A stretch of 64,000 bases of DNA from Pantoea sp. Eser (GTDB lineage Bacteria; Pseudomonadota; Gammaproteobacteria; Enterobacterales; Enterobacteriaceae). Each line of letters begins with the position of its first letter. The first letter of the stretch is position 1. The stretch is from assembly GCA_009830035.1 (NCBI GenBank), contig SZZY01000001.1:124001-188000 (forward strand). The letters run 5' to 3'. Positions 42,811-52,243 of this stretch are shown here, piece by piece. The notes beneath the pieces are model-generated. The model did no database searches and was not told the origin of the DNA. It saw only the letters and a program-made list of their open reading frames with translations. Made by a program: the position numbers and the translations under genes.

Positions 42811-42842
42811 CCTAACAAATTGTTAACCTAACAAATTGTTAA
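42811..42842. repeat. 16-bp tandem duplication containing a palindrome
   Basis: Two perfect copies of CCTAACAAATTGTTAA. Each unit contains TAACAAATTGTTA, a perfect palindrome. It lies upstream of the AEC gene start. Confidence 0.93.
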
Positions 42843-42889
42843 CCAACAGGTGACCTGTCCTGCGAATAAATCTTACGCCACGCGCGCAT

Positions 42890-43087
42890 CTACCCCAGCA
42901 AGCGGCGCGCCTGCCGATCGCTGATATCCCGGTAATAGACACGATGAATGATTTCGCCGCAGCGCAGACAGCGGGCGGAAATATAGGTGGAAAGATAATG
43001 TCTGCCGTTTGGCGCGATAGCACCGTGACGTTCGATAATAATGTCCTGCCATCGATGGCGGTGAGGAATAAGCGCTGACAATCGCAT
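42890..43087 (-). CDS. Small CxxC protein, unrecognised
   Basis: 65-residue frame starting MRLSALIPHRHRWQDIIIER and containing ARCLRCGEIIHRVYYRD, that is CxxC with a following His, as in small zinc-ribbon or rubredoxin-like proteins. CAGGATG lies about 7 nt upstream of a pair of ATGs. No family was recognised. The region around it is otherwise non-coding, and the composition (Arg, Ile and His rich) is unlike its neighbours. It could be a real small gene or chance. Confidence 0.35.
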   Translation of the reverse strand: MRLSALIPHRHRWQDIIIERHGAIAPNGRHYLSTYISARCLRCGEIIHRVYYRDISDRQARRLLG

Positions 43088-43090
43088 CAT

Positions 43091-43543
43091 ACATCCTGAA
43101 TAGTATGAGGTTCCGCTCCTCGAGTAGCTTAACTCCATGAAATTAGGTGTTTTTTGGCGATGCTCTACGCAGGCTAATTATTATTGCTGGGTACCGCTTA
43201 AGGGTGGAAACCGGTGCCGCGATCGTCAGCACCTGTTCTCTGACTCAAGCGGCTACCTCAAAAGGGGTAGTTTTATGGCCCGCAGCATTAAGCCTGTTTT
43301 TGCCGCGGCGAGAATTGATCAGGATCATGCGAAGTGTCAGCGGCGCGAGGATGAGTGACGCGGGTGTGGCTTGCTTTCGCGGCACCACCTCCTTATGCTG
43401 CTGGCTGTAACACGACTCGGGGTGCCGCTTTCCGTCAGGAGAGGGCTGAGAAAAACCCGTTGACCTGAACTGGATAATGCCAGCGTAGGGAAGTCTGATG
43501 CCTGACCGCATTCGCCTTCTTATTTCGCCGGTTGGGAGCTATG
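43091..43543. other. Intergenic region upstream of thiM
   Basis: About 450 bases. The last 135 hold the TPP riboswitch and the thiM leader. The stretch 43091-43400 contains only weak ORFs on both strands that I could not tie to a family. Confidence 0.5.
43411..43495 (+). promoter_or_regulatory. TPP riboswitch (THI box) controlling thiMD
   Basis: The conserved blocks are in order: ACTCGGGGTGC, GGGCTGAGA, ACCCGTTGACCTGA, then CTGGATAATGCCAGCG and TAGGGAAGT. It ends about 45 bp before the thiM start. Thiamine pyrophosphate binding is expected to repress thiM-thiD. Confidence 0.95.
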
Positions 43544-44341
43544 ATGACACATCAATCTCAACACCTTTCTGCTGCGCAATTCGCGCCCATTCTGCACCGT
43601 TTCCGCCGTCAGTCACCGCTGGTGCACTGCATGACCAACGACGTGGTACAAAACTTCACGGCCAATGTGCTGCTGTCGCTCAACGCTTCGCCGGCGATGG
43701 TGATTGATGCAGAGGAAGCCGCGCAGTTCAGCGGCTTTGCCGATGCCTTACTGATTAACGTCGGGACGCTGACCGCTGAGCGCCAGCAGGCGATGCAGGC
43801 GGCGGTCACGGCCGCCAGGCAGGCGGGGACGCCCTGGACGCTGGACCCGGTGGCGGTCGGGGAGCTGACGCTGCGCACCACCTTCTGCCAGCGGCTGCTG
43901 AGCCAGCAGCCGGCGGTGATCCGCGGTAACGCGTCGGAGATCATGGCGCTGGCGCAACAGGCCAGCGGCGGACGTGGGGTGGATAGCCTGCATCAGGCGG
44001 ATGCAGCGCTAGAGGCTGCCCGGCAGCTGGCCCGCGACTATCAGACGCTGGTGATTGTGACCGGCGAAGTAGACTACGCCACCGACGGTCAGCGCACCTT
44101 TGCCATTCGCGGCGGCAGCCCGTTAATGACGCGGGTGGTCGGCACTGGCTGTGCGCTGTCGTCGGTGGTGGCCGGCTTCAGCAGTCTGAGCGGAGATCGG
44201 CTGCTCAACGTCGCCAGTGCCTGTCAGGTGATGGCGCTGGCCGGGGAACAGGCGGTGGCAAACTCAGCCGGCCCCGGCAGTTTTGCCACGGCGTTTCTTG
44301 ATGCGCTCTGGACGCTGGAGGTGGACCATGAAACGCATTAA
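43544..44341 (+). CDS. thiM: ThiM, hydroxyethylthiazole kinase
   Basis: Salvage kinase phosphorylating the thiazole moiety of thiamine. 265 residues, intact. Typical sequence includes [20 protein letters not shown] near residue 25, [10 protein letters not shown] near 105, [11 protein letters not shown] near 125, [11 protein letters not shown] and the catalytic [13 protein letters not shown] near 205. Two adjacent ATGs (43541, 43544) follow GGGAG; either may be used. Under a TPP riboswitch and overlapping thiD by 14 bp. Confidence 0.95.
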   Translation: MTHQSQHLSAAQFAPILHRFRRQSPLVHCMTNDVVQNFTANVLLSLNASPAMVIDAEEAAQFSGFADALLINVGTLTAERQQAMQAAVTAARQAGTPWTLDPVAVGELTLRTTFCQRLLSQQPAVIRGNASEIMALAQQASGGRGVDSLHQADAALEAARQLARDYQTLVIVTGEVDYATDGQRTFAIRGGSPLMTRVVGTGCALSSVVAGFSSLSGDRLLNVASACQVMALAGEQAVANSAGPGSFATAFLDALWTLEVDHETH

Positions 44342-45128
44342 TGCACTGACCATTGCCGGGACCGATCCCAGCGGCGGGGCAGGGATTCAGGCCGATCTGA
44401 AAACCTTTTCTGCGCTGGGCGCGTATGGCACCAGCGTGATCACCGCGCTGGTGGCGCAAAATACCCGTGGCGTTCAGTCGGTCTACCGGATCGATGCTGA
44501 CTTTGTGGCCGCCCAGCTCGATTCGGTGTTGGACGATGTGCGCATCGACAGCGCGAAAATTGGCATGTTGTCGGAAACCGCCATCGTCGAGCAGGTTGCG
44601 ACGCGGCTGAGACGTAGCGCGATCCCTTTTGTGGTGCTGGATACGGTGATGGTGGCGAAAAGCGGCGATGCGCTGTTATCCGCCGATGCGATTGCCAGAG
44701 TCCGCGAACTGCTGTTACCGCAGGCGTCCCTGATTACGCCGAATCTGCCGGAAGCAGCAGCGTTGCTGGGATGCGCGGTGGCGGAGAGCGAAGCGCAGAT
44801 GCGGGCGCAGGGCGAGGCGTTGCTGGCGGCGGGATGTCAGGCAGTATTGATCAAGGGCGGTCACCTGACGGCTGACAACAGCCCGGACTGGCTGATCACC
44901 CCGTCGGGCCAGCAGCGGTTCAGCACCCCGCGGGTTCATACCCGTCATACTCACGGCACCGGCTGCACGCTGTCAGCGGCGCTGGCGGCGTTGCGTCCGC
45001 GTCACGCCGACTGGGCTGATACGCTCACCGAAGCGAAAGCCTGGCTGCAGCAGGCGTTGTCACAGGCGGATTCACTGGAGGTTGGCGCGGGAATTGGGCC
45101 GGTGCACCATTTTCATCAGTGGTGGTAG
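44328..45128 (+). CDS. thiD: ThiD, hydroxymethylpyrimidine (phosphate) kinase
   Basis: Two-step kinase giving HMP-PP for thiamine synthesis. 266 residues, intact. N-terminal [20 protein letters not shown], central [14 protein letters not shown], and the PfkB-type anion hole [15 protein letters not shown] near residue 210. Start at 44328 ([11 protein letters not shown]) lies inside the end of thiM. The pair suffices for salvage of thiazole and pyrimidine moieties; thiE is not in the window. Confidence 0.95.
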   Translation: MKRINALTIAGTDPSGGAGIQADLKTFSALGAYGTSVITALVAQNTRGVQSVYRIDADFVAAQLDSVLDDVRIDSAKIGMLSETAIVEQVATRLRRSAIPFVVLDTVMVAKSGDALLSADAIARVRELLLPQASLITPNLPEAAALLGCAVAESEAQMRAQGEALLAAGCQAVLIKGGHLTADNSPDWLITPSGQQRFSTPRVHTRHTHGTGCTLSAALAALRPRHADWADTLTEAKAWLQQALSQADSLEVGAGIGPVHHFHQWW

Positions 45129-45137
45129 CGGTGGATA

Positions 45138-45168
45138 TGCCATCCCGCGCTGAACCGGCGGGATGGCA
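45138..45168. terminator. Strong inverted repeat after thiD
   Basis: Perfect 11-bp stem TGCCATCCCGC/GCGGGATGGCA with 9-nt loop. No T run. It lies between convergent thiD and rspR. Confidence 0.6.
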
Positions 45169-45194
45169 CCGTTAGCGGATCAGGGTGCTTCAAA

Positions 45195-45867
45195 CTAGGC
45201 GCTGTTGCGCTCGGCGATAGGGGTTATTGAGAAAATCATCTCCTGCAAATGACGGCGCATCGCGGCTTCAGCGGCGTCTGCGTCGTGATGTTTCAACGCT
45301 GCAAAAATCTCTTCATGCTGCTCAATCATGACTTTCCGGTGGTGAAACTTCACTCAGGGTGAGAAAACGAACCCGGTCCATCGCCGTTTTGATGTTCTCG
45401 ACGGTTTCCCACGCCAGCTTGCAATCAATACTCTCGGCAATCAGCCGGTGAAACTCATCATCCAGGCTGAGAAACGCCTGACTGTCATGCCGCTCAGCCG
45501 CCATGCGTTGCAGTTGCAGGTTGTGTTCCAGCATCATCAGCGCCGGCTCGCCAATCTCCAGCGCCGCACAGCGCACCACGGAGACCTCCACCGCTTCACG
45601 GATGAAGCGACCGTCCGCCACCCGTTTGGCGGAGATCTTACGCACAAAGGTGCCGCGTTGCGGCAATACCTGTACCATTCCGGCTTCGGCCAGCTTGATG
45701 AACGCTTCGCGCACCGGCTGGCGTGAGACGTTAAAACGCGCAGAGACCTCTTTTTCCGACAGCAGCGAACCCGGCTGAATCGCACAGGTCACGATATCTT
45801 TGCGCAAAAACCGGTAAATCTGCTGATTCACCGGTTCGCTGGTGGTAATGGTATAGGCGATCGACAT
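45195..45867 (-). pseudogene. rspR: RspR, GntR-family (FadR-type FCD) regulator of the rsp cluster, frameshifted
   Basis: Resembles E. coli RspR (YdfH). Winged HTH near residues 10-70 (PVNQQIYRFLRKDIV; SEKEVSARFNVSRQPVREAF) and most of the FCD domain are in frame to SEVSPPE. An extra base near 45334 then diverts it. The native tail (VMIEQHEEIFAALKHHDADA, ending ERNSA at 45195) is readable in another frame. The last quarter of the effector domain is lost. Sited beside the genes it should control. Confidence 0.87.
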
Positions 45868-45965
45868 GCAGCCATATCCATATTACGGCTGGCAGGCGCC
45901 AGCCCGATGGGAAAGGGTCAGTCTAATCAGCACGCTGCGTCTGCGCCAGTGCTTTCATCACAGCA

Positions 45966-47293
45966 TCAGGCGCGGGTCATGTACTGTTGCACCGTCGCCC
46001 GCGCACCCTGGCTAGTCAGCTGCTGATAACAGGCGGTCAGCCGGGCGACCAGATCGGCGTTGTCTGCCAGATCGTCGCCGAAGATCTGGCGCAGGCCGAG
46101 CAGCGCACGCACGCTTCACCTTCTTCGCTACTGGCAACGCATTCTGCCAGCGCAGACTGTCCAGCAGGCGCTGCGGCAACTTTTGCGATCCGTCAGTGGC
46201 GATTTGCCAGGTGCGATGTTTGATGGCGCGGTTTTCGTAGCGGGCGATCAGCGAATCGGCATAGGCTTCAAGGTCCACGCCCTGCGTGCGCAAGGTTGGC
46301 GCCTGCTCATCGACAATCAGTGAACGGGCAGCGGCGCGGAAGTGCGGATCGGCCATGCAATCGCTGATGTGCTGATAGCCGGCAAGGTAGCCGAGGCAGG
46401 CGAGAAACGAGTGGCTGCCATTCTGCATCCGTAGTTTCATCTCTTCATACGGCAATACGTCGCTGACCAGCTCTGCACCCGCCTTTTCCCACGCCGGACG
46501 ACCGCTGACAAAGTTATCTTCAATAACCCACTGAAAGAACGGTTCCGCTTCGACCGCTACCGGGTCACGGGAGCTGAGCCGCCCGGCCAGCGCGTCAAAG
46601 GCCGCCTCAGTCATGGCCGGCACGATGCGGTCAACCATGGTCGAGGGGAAAGTGACATGTTGCTGAATGTACTCAGCCAGCGCCGCATCTTGGCGCTGCG
46701 CCAGCTGCACAATCACGTTGCGGGTGACGTGGCCGTTCTCCGGCATGTTGTCGCACGACATCACGCTGAAGGGCGGCAGGCCGGGCTGCCGACGGCGATT
46801 AATGGCGGCCAGAATCAGCCCTGGCAACGAACGCGGCGTCTGCGGATTGTCGAGGTCATGCAGGATATCGGGATGATCCGGGTTCAGATTGCCGCTGGCC
46901 GGCTGATGGCAATACCCTTTCCCGGTCACGGTCATCGAGACAATCGCCACCTCGGGCTGACACATGGCGTTAATCACCGCCTCAATGCCGTCGCCTTTGC
47001 CGTGCAGCGCTGCGGTAATCACGCCGATTACCCGGGTTTGCAGCGAATCATCCGCCATTTCGGTCAGGATATAGAGCAGCTGCTGTTCGCGCAGCGCCTG
47101 AATCAGTTCGCCACTGTTGAGGTTAACTTCGCAGTAGCCTCAGTCACTGCCGTGTTCGGCGGCCAGCTTATCGCTGCACAGCGCCTGATGCGCGCGGTGA
47201 AAGGCACCAAAGCCGATATGCACGGGTTTTAAGCTGAGCCCGGTCATAGACAGGGCGCTGGATTTCAGCTGGCAGGCGATCGATCTGTAACAT
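45966..47293 (-). pseudogene. RspD/UxuB-type polyol (mannitol/mannonate) dehydrogenase, broken
   Basis: NAD-dependent long-chain polyol dehydrogenase like E. coli YdfI. The start [18 protein letters not shown] is followed by a small deletion that shifts frame before the nucleotide site (native [12 protein letters not shown]). A TGA at 47140-47142 replaces Trp in GSD-stop-GYCEVNL. The core (VMSCDNMPENGHV, FPSTMVDRIVPAMTE, PYEEMKLRMQNGSHSFLA) is open. About 45 codons plus a frame change are lost after LDSLRWQ near 46130. The native end (QLTSQGARATVQQYMTRA) is readable to 45966. AAGGA precedes the ATG. Confidence 0.87.
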
Positions 47294-47360
47294 AGTCTGT
47301 CCTTGTGGCAAACGGGGCGCGAGGCGCCCCGAAATCAGTGATCGTGTTGCGTGATGAGGG

Positions 47361-48645
47361 TTACACCGAAACCGGCTTATCCTGGGTCTTCGGGCTGCGG
47401 ATCACAAACAGCACCAAGAAGGCACCTAGCGCGGCAACAGCGCCCGCCAGCACAAAGGCGCTGTCGAACTTACCGGTGTGCTGGACGATAAAGCCGGTCA
47501 CAATCGGGCCGATGATGCCGGAAAGGCTGCCGACTAGGTGGATAAATCCGCTGATGCTGCCGACACGGCTCTTGTGCACCACATCCTGAATAATCGCCCA
47601 GTAGATCGCGCCGGTAATTTAAGAGGAAGAAGATCGATACCGACATCATCATCACCGCAGGAACCACCTCTTTTATCGTACCTGCCAGCGCCACACAAAT
47701 TGCCGCCGCCAGCAGTGAGACCACCAGCACAATTTTACGTGACAACAACAGTTTGCCGGTGATGTTGAAGGTTTTATCGGAGATCCAGCCGTCCAGCGCC
47801 AGGCCGACGAAACCAACAATCCACGGGATCATGGTGGTGATGCTCATCGACTTGATATCCAGACCATGCGCCTGCACCAGATAGGCCGGGAACCAGCTCA
47901 GGAAGAAGAACAGGATGTAGTTGTAGCAGAAGAAGGCAAACGTGGTCACCAGAATGATCGGCTGACGCAGGTAGTAGCCAAACGGATGGGCGGTTTCTAA
48001 CAGATCGGCCTCATCGTTGGGGTTAGCCGCTTTCAGACGTTCAATCAAGAGGCGTTCTTCTTCACTGACGCGTTTGCTTTTCGCCGGGTTGTCCGCGGCA
48101 AAGAACAGCTAGAACGTCATCCACACCAGACCGATGCAGCAGAGGATGATGAAGGCCGGACGCCAGCCGTAGGCCAGCGCCAGATAACCGATGATCGGAC
48201 CGGCTACCGCGCCGCCGAGCGGCGAACCGGCGCTTAGTAATCCCATCGCGGTGGCAGCCTGTTTTTTGGGAAACCAGCCGTTGATCGCTTTATTCGCCGA
48301 GGCGCAGATGGGGCCTTCAGCCATGCCGAACAGCACGCGCAGGATCGGCAGCGACCAGAAACCAGTCGCCAGCGCGGTCATGCCGCAGAAAATCGACTAG
48401 GCGCGTACGCGACGGCCAGCACGATTTTTGGGCCAAACCGGTCAGTGGCGAGGCCGCCGACGAAGTTAAACAGCGCGTAGCCGAAAGAAGAAGCTGCCAA
48501 AGATCATGCCGAACTGCTCAGCATTGATCGCCAGATCTTTCTCCACCAGCGGCACCGTCAGTGATAAGGCAACACGATCGAGGTAATTTATCCTGTAAAC
48601 TAGGAACAACAGCAAAACGAGGGTCCAGCGCAGATTCTTGAACAT
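47361..48645 (-). pseudogene. MFS transporter (anion:cation symporter type, sugar acid), broken
   Basis: Like the GudP/ExuT group of hexuronate/aldonate transporters. The start MFKNLRWTLVLLLFLVYRIN then NYLDRVALSLTVPLVEKDL is followed by an extra T near 48485 (SFFF). Further: TAG at 48397-48399 beside a frame change, TAG at 48109-48111 (MTF-stop-LFFAADNP; both replace Trp-like codons), and a frameshift near 47620 in a IFFLY-ITGAIYW stretch. The final helices (HLVGSLSGIIGPIVTGFIVQ) are open. In the rsp cluster, presumably the importer of the sugar acid used by rspA/rspB. Confidence 0.85.
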
Positions 48646-48726
48646 AAAAACTCCGTGATCTGTTTTCTCTTTGTAATAAGCCGGCGGGTACGCACCGGCT
48701 GAGGACACCTGGTGTTCAGTGGGGCA

Positions 48727-49737
48727 TTAACCCATTTGAAGGATCACTTTGCAGCAGGTGCGCGGATCTTTTTCGAACAGCGTCATGGCGCGTTCAATCT
48801 TCTGCAACGGGAAATAGTGCGTGACCAGCTTCTCTGGCTGGATTAACCCTTTTTCCATCCAGTCAATCACCTGCGGAAAGCGGTTGCTGTTAAGGCGGGA
48901 GGTAAACAGCGACAACTCTTTACTGGTGAGACTTTGTTGGGTAATGCTGCAGGGCTCGCCGGAAAAGCCCAGCAGACCGATGCGTGCCGCCGGAGAGGCT
49001 AGGGCGGCCGCTTCAGCCAGAATGGTGGGATGGCAGGCTGCATCGATAATCAGCGTCGGCTGGATACCTTCCAGCTGCGCCGCCAGCGGGATCTCGCTGT
49101 TGTTAAACAGCCGATCGGCCCCGTTCTGCTGCGCCAGTTCCAGCCGTTCCGGCAGACGATCCACCACCATCACCTCGCTGACGTTGTAGACGCCTTTCAG
49201 CACCTGGATGGCGGTCAGCCCCATCGGACCGGCACCGTAAATCAGCGCCACATCCTGCGGTTGTGGCTGCAGGAAGGCGGTGATGTTGGCCGCGATGGTG
49301 AACGGCTCGACCAGGCTGGCCAGCCGATCGGGGATTGCCTCCGGCAGATGATGAGCGTTGCTGGCGGGGGCCAGCGCATATTCGCTGAAGCCGCCGTCGC
49401 GATGCACGCCAATCACCTGCAGTGAGGTACAGACGTTGGGGCGACCGACAGAGCAGGGGTAGCAGTGACCGCAGCTGACCACCGGGTCGACCGCAACGCG
49501 CTCGCCCAGCCGGGCCGGATCGACGCCTTCGCCCAGCGCATCAATCACGCCGAAAAATTCATGACCAATCACCCGCGGATATTTAGCGAACGGGTTGTGG
49601 CCGTGCCAGATATGCACATCAGAACCGCAGATGCTGGCATAGGCTACTTTGACCCGCACTTCACCGGCTGCCGGTTGCGGCAGAGGACGTTCAGCCAGCA
49701 CCAGCTCGCCCGGTTGTTCAATCACCACACTTTTCAT
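48727..49737 (-). CDS. rspB: RspB, zinc-type alcohol/sugar dehydrogenase
   Basis: MDR-superfamily dehydrogenase, 336 residues, intact. Catalytic zinc ligands in ASICGSDVHIWHG (Cys) and RVIGHEFFG (His-Glu), structural cysteines in CGHCYPCSVGRPNVC, Rossmann motif IYGAGPMGLTAIQVL near residue 170. Start 49737 (MKSVVIEQPGELVL) follows AGGAGA; the longer frame reads into rspA. The only undamaged gene of this cluster; its substrate may be an L-idonate/gulonate-like sugar acid, by analogy with RspB. Confidence 0.9.
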   Translation of the reverse strand: MKSVVIEQPGELVLAERPLPQPAAGEVRVKVAYASICGSDVHIWHGHNPFAKYPRVIGHEFFGVIDALGEGVDPARLGERVAVDPVVSCGHCYPCSVGRPNVCTSLQVIGVHRDGGFSEYALAPASNAHHLPEAIPDRLASLVEPFTIAANITAFLQPQPQDVALIYGAGPMGLTAIQVLKGVYNVSEVMVVDRLPERLELAQQNGADRLFNNSEIPLAAQLEGIQPTLIIDAACHPTILAEAAALASPAARIGLLGFSGEPCSITQQSLTSKELSLFTSRLNSNRFPQVIDWMEKGLIQPEKLVTHYFPLQKIERAMTLFEKDPRTCCKVILQMG

Positions 49738-49747
49738 CAGGCTCTCC

Positions 49748-50977
49748 TTACCAGTTCCACAGCGTACCGTCTTCCAGACGGACCACCGGCAGATAGGCGG
49801 GTTCATAGGGATATTTAGCGGCCAGCTTCTCGTTGAACTCAATGCCCAGACCCGTTTTGTCGCCCGGGTGCATGTAACCCTGATCGAAGGTCCAGTTCGC
49901 CTCGAACAGCTCCATCATCTGCTCAGAGAAGCCCATGTACTCCTGCACACCTAAGTTCGGTACCCACAGATCGAAGTGCAGCGCCGCCGCCATGCAGATT
50001 GGCGAGAGATCGGACGGACCGTGTGAACCAGTACGCACCTGGTAGAGTGAGGCGAAATTCGCGATGCGGCGCATGCCGGTAATGCCGCCCGCATGGGTGA
50101 TGGTGGTGCGGATATAGTCAATCAGCTGCTCTTCAATCAGCTGTTTACAGTCCCAGATGCTGTTAAACACTTCACCGACCGCAATCGGCGTCACGGTGTG
50201 CTGACGGATCAGGCGGAAGCACTCCTGGTTCTCAGCGGGCGCCGGACCTTCCATCCAGAACAGGCGGTAACCTTCCACACTCTTGCCGAAACGCGCCGCT
50301 TCAATCGGCGTCAGGCGATGGTGCATGTCGTGCAGCAGATGCTCATCAAAGCCAAATTTGTCACGGATCGCCGCGAACAGTTTTGGCGTAAAATCGAGGT
50401 ATTTCTCGGTGGACCAGAGCTGCTCTTCCGGCCAGTTGCCTTTGGTCGCTGGCTCGTAGGCCAGCCCTTTGCCTTTGGCCATGCCGTAGGTGGTTTTCAT
50501 ACCCGGCACGCCGCACTGGGCGCGAATCGCTTTGAATCCCAGCTCTTTGTGCTTCGCGTAGTCGTCCATCACTTCATCAATCGAATGACCGGTTGTGTGG
50601 CAATAGACCATTACGCCGGTGCGCGCCGCGCCGCCCAGCAGCTGGTTAACCGGCATGTTGGCGGCTTTACCTTTGATATCCCACAGCGCCATATCCACCG
50701 CCGAAATGGCTGACATAGTGACCGGACCGCGACGCCAGTAAGCGCCTTTATGGAAGTACTGCCAGATATCTTCGATTTGATGCGCATCGATTTGATGCGC
50801 ATCGCTGCCAATCAGCTACGGGCAAACGTGATCTTTCAGGTAGGAGGCGACTGGTAATTCGCGGCCATTCAGCGTGGCATCACCAATCCCGGTCAGGCCT
50901 TGATCGGCGGTGGTTTTGACGGTGACAAAGTTTCTGCCTGCGCAGGTAACAAATACTTCAGCGTTAACAATTTTCAT
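49748..50977 (-). pseudogene. rspA: RspA, mannonate dehydratase family (enolase superfamily), single nonsense codon
   Basis: Starvation-sensing-type D-mannonate/D-gluconate dehydratase. The frame would give about 409 residues, closely matching enteric Rsp[62 protein letters not shown] at 50816-50818 (HVCP-stop-LIGSD; Gln in homologues) stops it after about 53 codons. Next to it a perfect 15-bp tandem duplication (50774-50803) repeats DAHQI in frame. A start from an internal ATG at 50716 would lose the capping domain. Confidence 0.9.
50774..50803. repeat. 15-bp perfect tandem duplication in rspA
   Basis: GATTTGATGCGCATC twice head to tail; repeats five codons (DAHQI) without shifting the frame. 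Confidence 0.95.
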
Positions 50978-51122
50978 CCTGGTAGCCTTCAGTCAGCATT
51001 CAATGATGAACAAATACGCACTTTAATACTACCATACAAGTTGACCGGGCAGAGTTGTGAAGGCAATCACAAAGCATTTACATTTGTCAAAAGAAAGGGG
51101 CTTTCGCCTCCTTGTCAGCGTA

Positions 51123-52022
51123 TCAGGCCAGCAGTGGGCACTGTGGCGGCAGGCGACAGGTCAGCGCGCCCGCCAGCACTTCAATCACGAACTCGCGCCC
51201 GGACAGCGGCTCGCCATCGAGGTTAAAGGTCATTTCATGCGGCGAACGGATAGTCAGTGACTCCAGCTGGGTGGTGACAACGCCCGGATTGTCATCATCG
51301 CCGGTCAGGGAGTGCAGCAGGGTCGGCAGCAGCTCCTGTGCGGTAACGATGCTGACATCCAGCCGGCCATCGTTAATCAGCGCTGACGGACAGAGGCGCT
51401 GTCCGCCGCCCGCCTGACGGCCATTGCCGATGCCGATCACCAGCGCATCGCCCTGCCACTGAAAGTCAGGTCCGCTTATTTCACAGGTATCGGGCTTCAG
51501 GGTATCCATCCGCATCAGGCCGTGAATAAAGTAGGAGACGCCGCCGAGGGCGGACTTGAGCTTTTCCGGCGTTTCGGTGGTGATGCGGGTGCCAAAACCA
51601 CCGGTCGCCATATTAATGAAGTAGTTAGTCTGATTAACCCGCGCCAGATCGATGGTGCTGGCTTTGCCCTGGATCGCCAGCCGCAGCGCCGGTTCCATCT
51701 CTTCGGGAATGCCGACGCTGGTGGCAAAATCGTTGGCGGTGCCGAGCGGCAGAATGCCCAGTACCGGCCGATGGGCCGCTTCAGACGCCGCCAGCGCGGT
51801 GGCGATTTCATTGATGGTGCCGTCACCGCCGCCGGCGACTACAGTCTCCGCCTGCAGCGCAATCGCCTCTTTGACGTAGCGGTCGCCGTCACCTTTTTCA
51901 AAGGTCACGCGCACTGCGATATCAAAGTCTTCTTCACGCAGCGAGTTAATAGCGTCACGCAGATCGTCATTGCTGGCGCCTTTTCCATTCAGGATCAGCA
52001 GCGTAAGCGATTTTTTATCCAT
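51123..52022 (-). CDS. yegS: YegS, diacylglycerol-kinase-family lipid kinase
   Basis: Probable phosphatidylglycerol/lipid kinase. 299 residues, intact. DAGK catalytic signature [18 protein letters not shown] near residue 60, [20 protein letters not shown] near 90, and the C-terminal domain with [14 protein letters not shown] near 270. Start 52022 ([20 protein letters not shown]) follows AGGAA; the longer frame adds seven unlikely residues. Next gene after cyaR, as near yegQ in enterics. Confidence 0.94.
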   Translation of the reverse strand: MDKKSLTLLILNGKGASNDDLRDAINSLREEDFDIAVRVTFEKGDGDRYVKEAIALQAETVVAGGGDGTINEIATALAASEAAHRPVLGILPLGTANDFATSVGIPEEMEPALRLAIQGKASTIDLARVNQTNYFINMATGGFGTRITTETPEKLKSALGGVSYFIHGLMRMDTLKPDTCEISGPDFQWQGDALVIGIGNGRQAGGGQRLCPSALINDGRLDVSIVTAQELLPTLLHSLTGDDDNPGVVTTQLESLTIRSPHEMTFNLDGEPLSGREFVIEVLAGALTCRLPPQCPLLA

Positions 52023-52101
52023 TATCTGTTCCTTGAAAATCACCAGAGTGAGAAGGGGGTTGTAACATAGCTAACAGCTGAAAATTATTGGCGAAAGTGA
52101 G

Positions 52102-52188
52102 AAAAAAGAAAACCCGCACGGGGGAGCCGGGCGGGTGAATGAGGTGGTTCCAGTAATAACCTGCTGATTATTGTTACTCGTTAGCAGC
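52102..52188 (-). ncRNA. cyaR: CyaR (RyeE), Hfq-binding sRNA
   Basis: On the minus strand directly downstream of yegQ, the place of cyaR in E. coli. Contains the conserved target-pairing core GGAACCACCTC (plus 52141-52151), followed by a hairpin CCCGC...GCGGG and a TTTTCTTTTTT tail. Counting from the G at 52188, 7 nt after a TATAGT -10 box, to the end of the T run gives 87 nt, the length I know for E. coli CyaR. The 5' third is diverged. CyaR represses outer-membrane protein and quorum-sensing mRNAs in E. coli. Confidence 0.82.
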
Positions 52189-52222
52189 AGGCGGGACTAT
52201 AAGGCAGTGGCGCACAGGGGTC

Positions 52223-52238
52223 TGTGATCCTGTTCTGA
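52223..52238. promoter_or_regulatory. Probable CRP site for cyaR
   Basis: On the minus strand, TCAGAACAGGATCACA matches TGTGA-N6-TCACA with one perfect half. Its centre is about 42 bp before the inferred start, the class II position, fitting the known CRP dependence of cyaR. Confidence 0.6.
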
Positions 52239-52243
52239 CTTCA

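Noticed and set aside
43137..43511. Small ORFs on both strands upstream of the TPP riboswitch
   Set aside because: No recognisable family, no clear ribosome sites, and they overlap each other and the riboswitch.
47140..47142. UGA read as tryptophan (TGA at Trp positions in the rsp dehydrogenase and mdtB)
   Set aside because: Intact genes use TGG for Trp and TGA as a normal stop (for example FecCD permease, frmA-type neighbours). Only pseudogenes show internal TGA.
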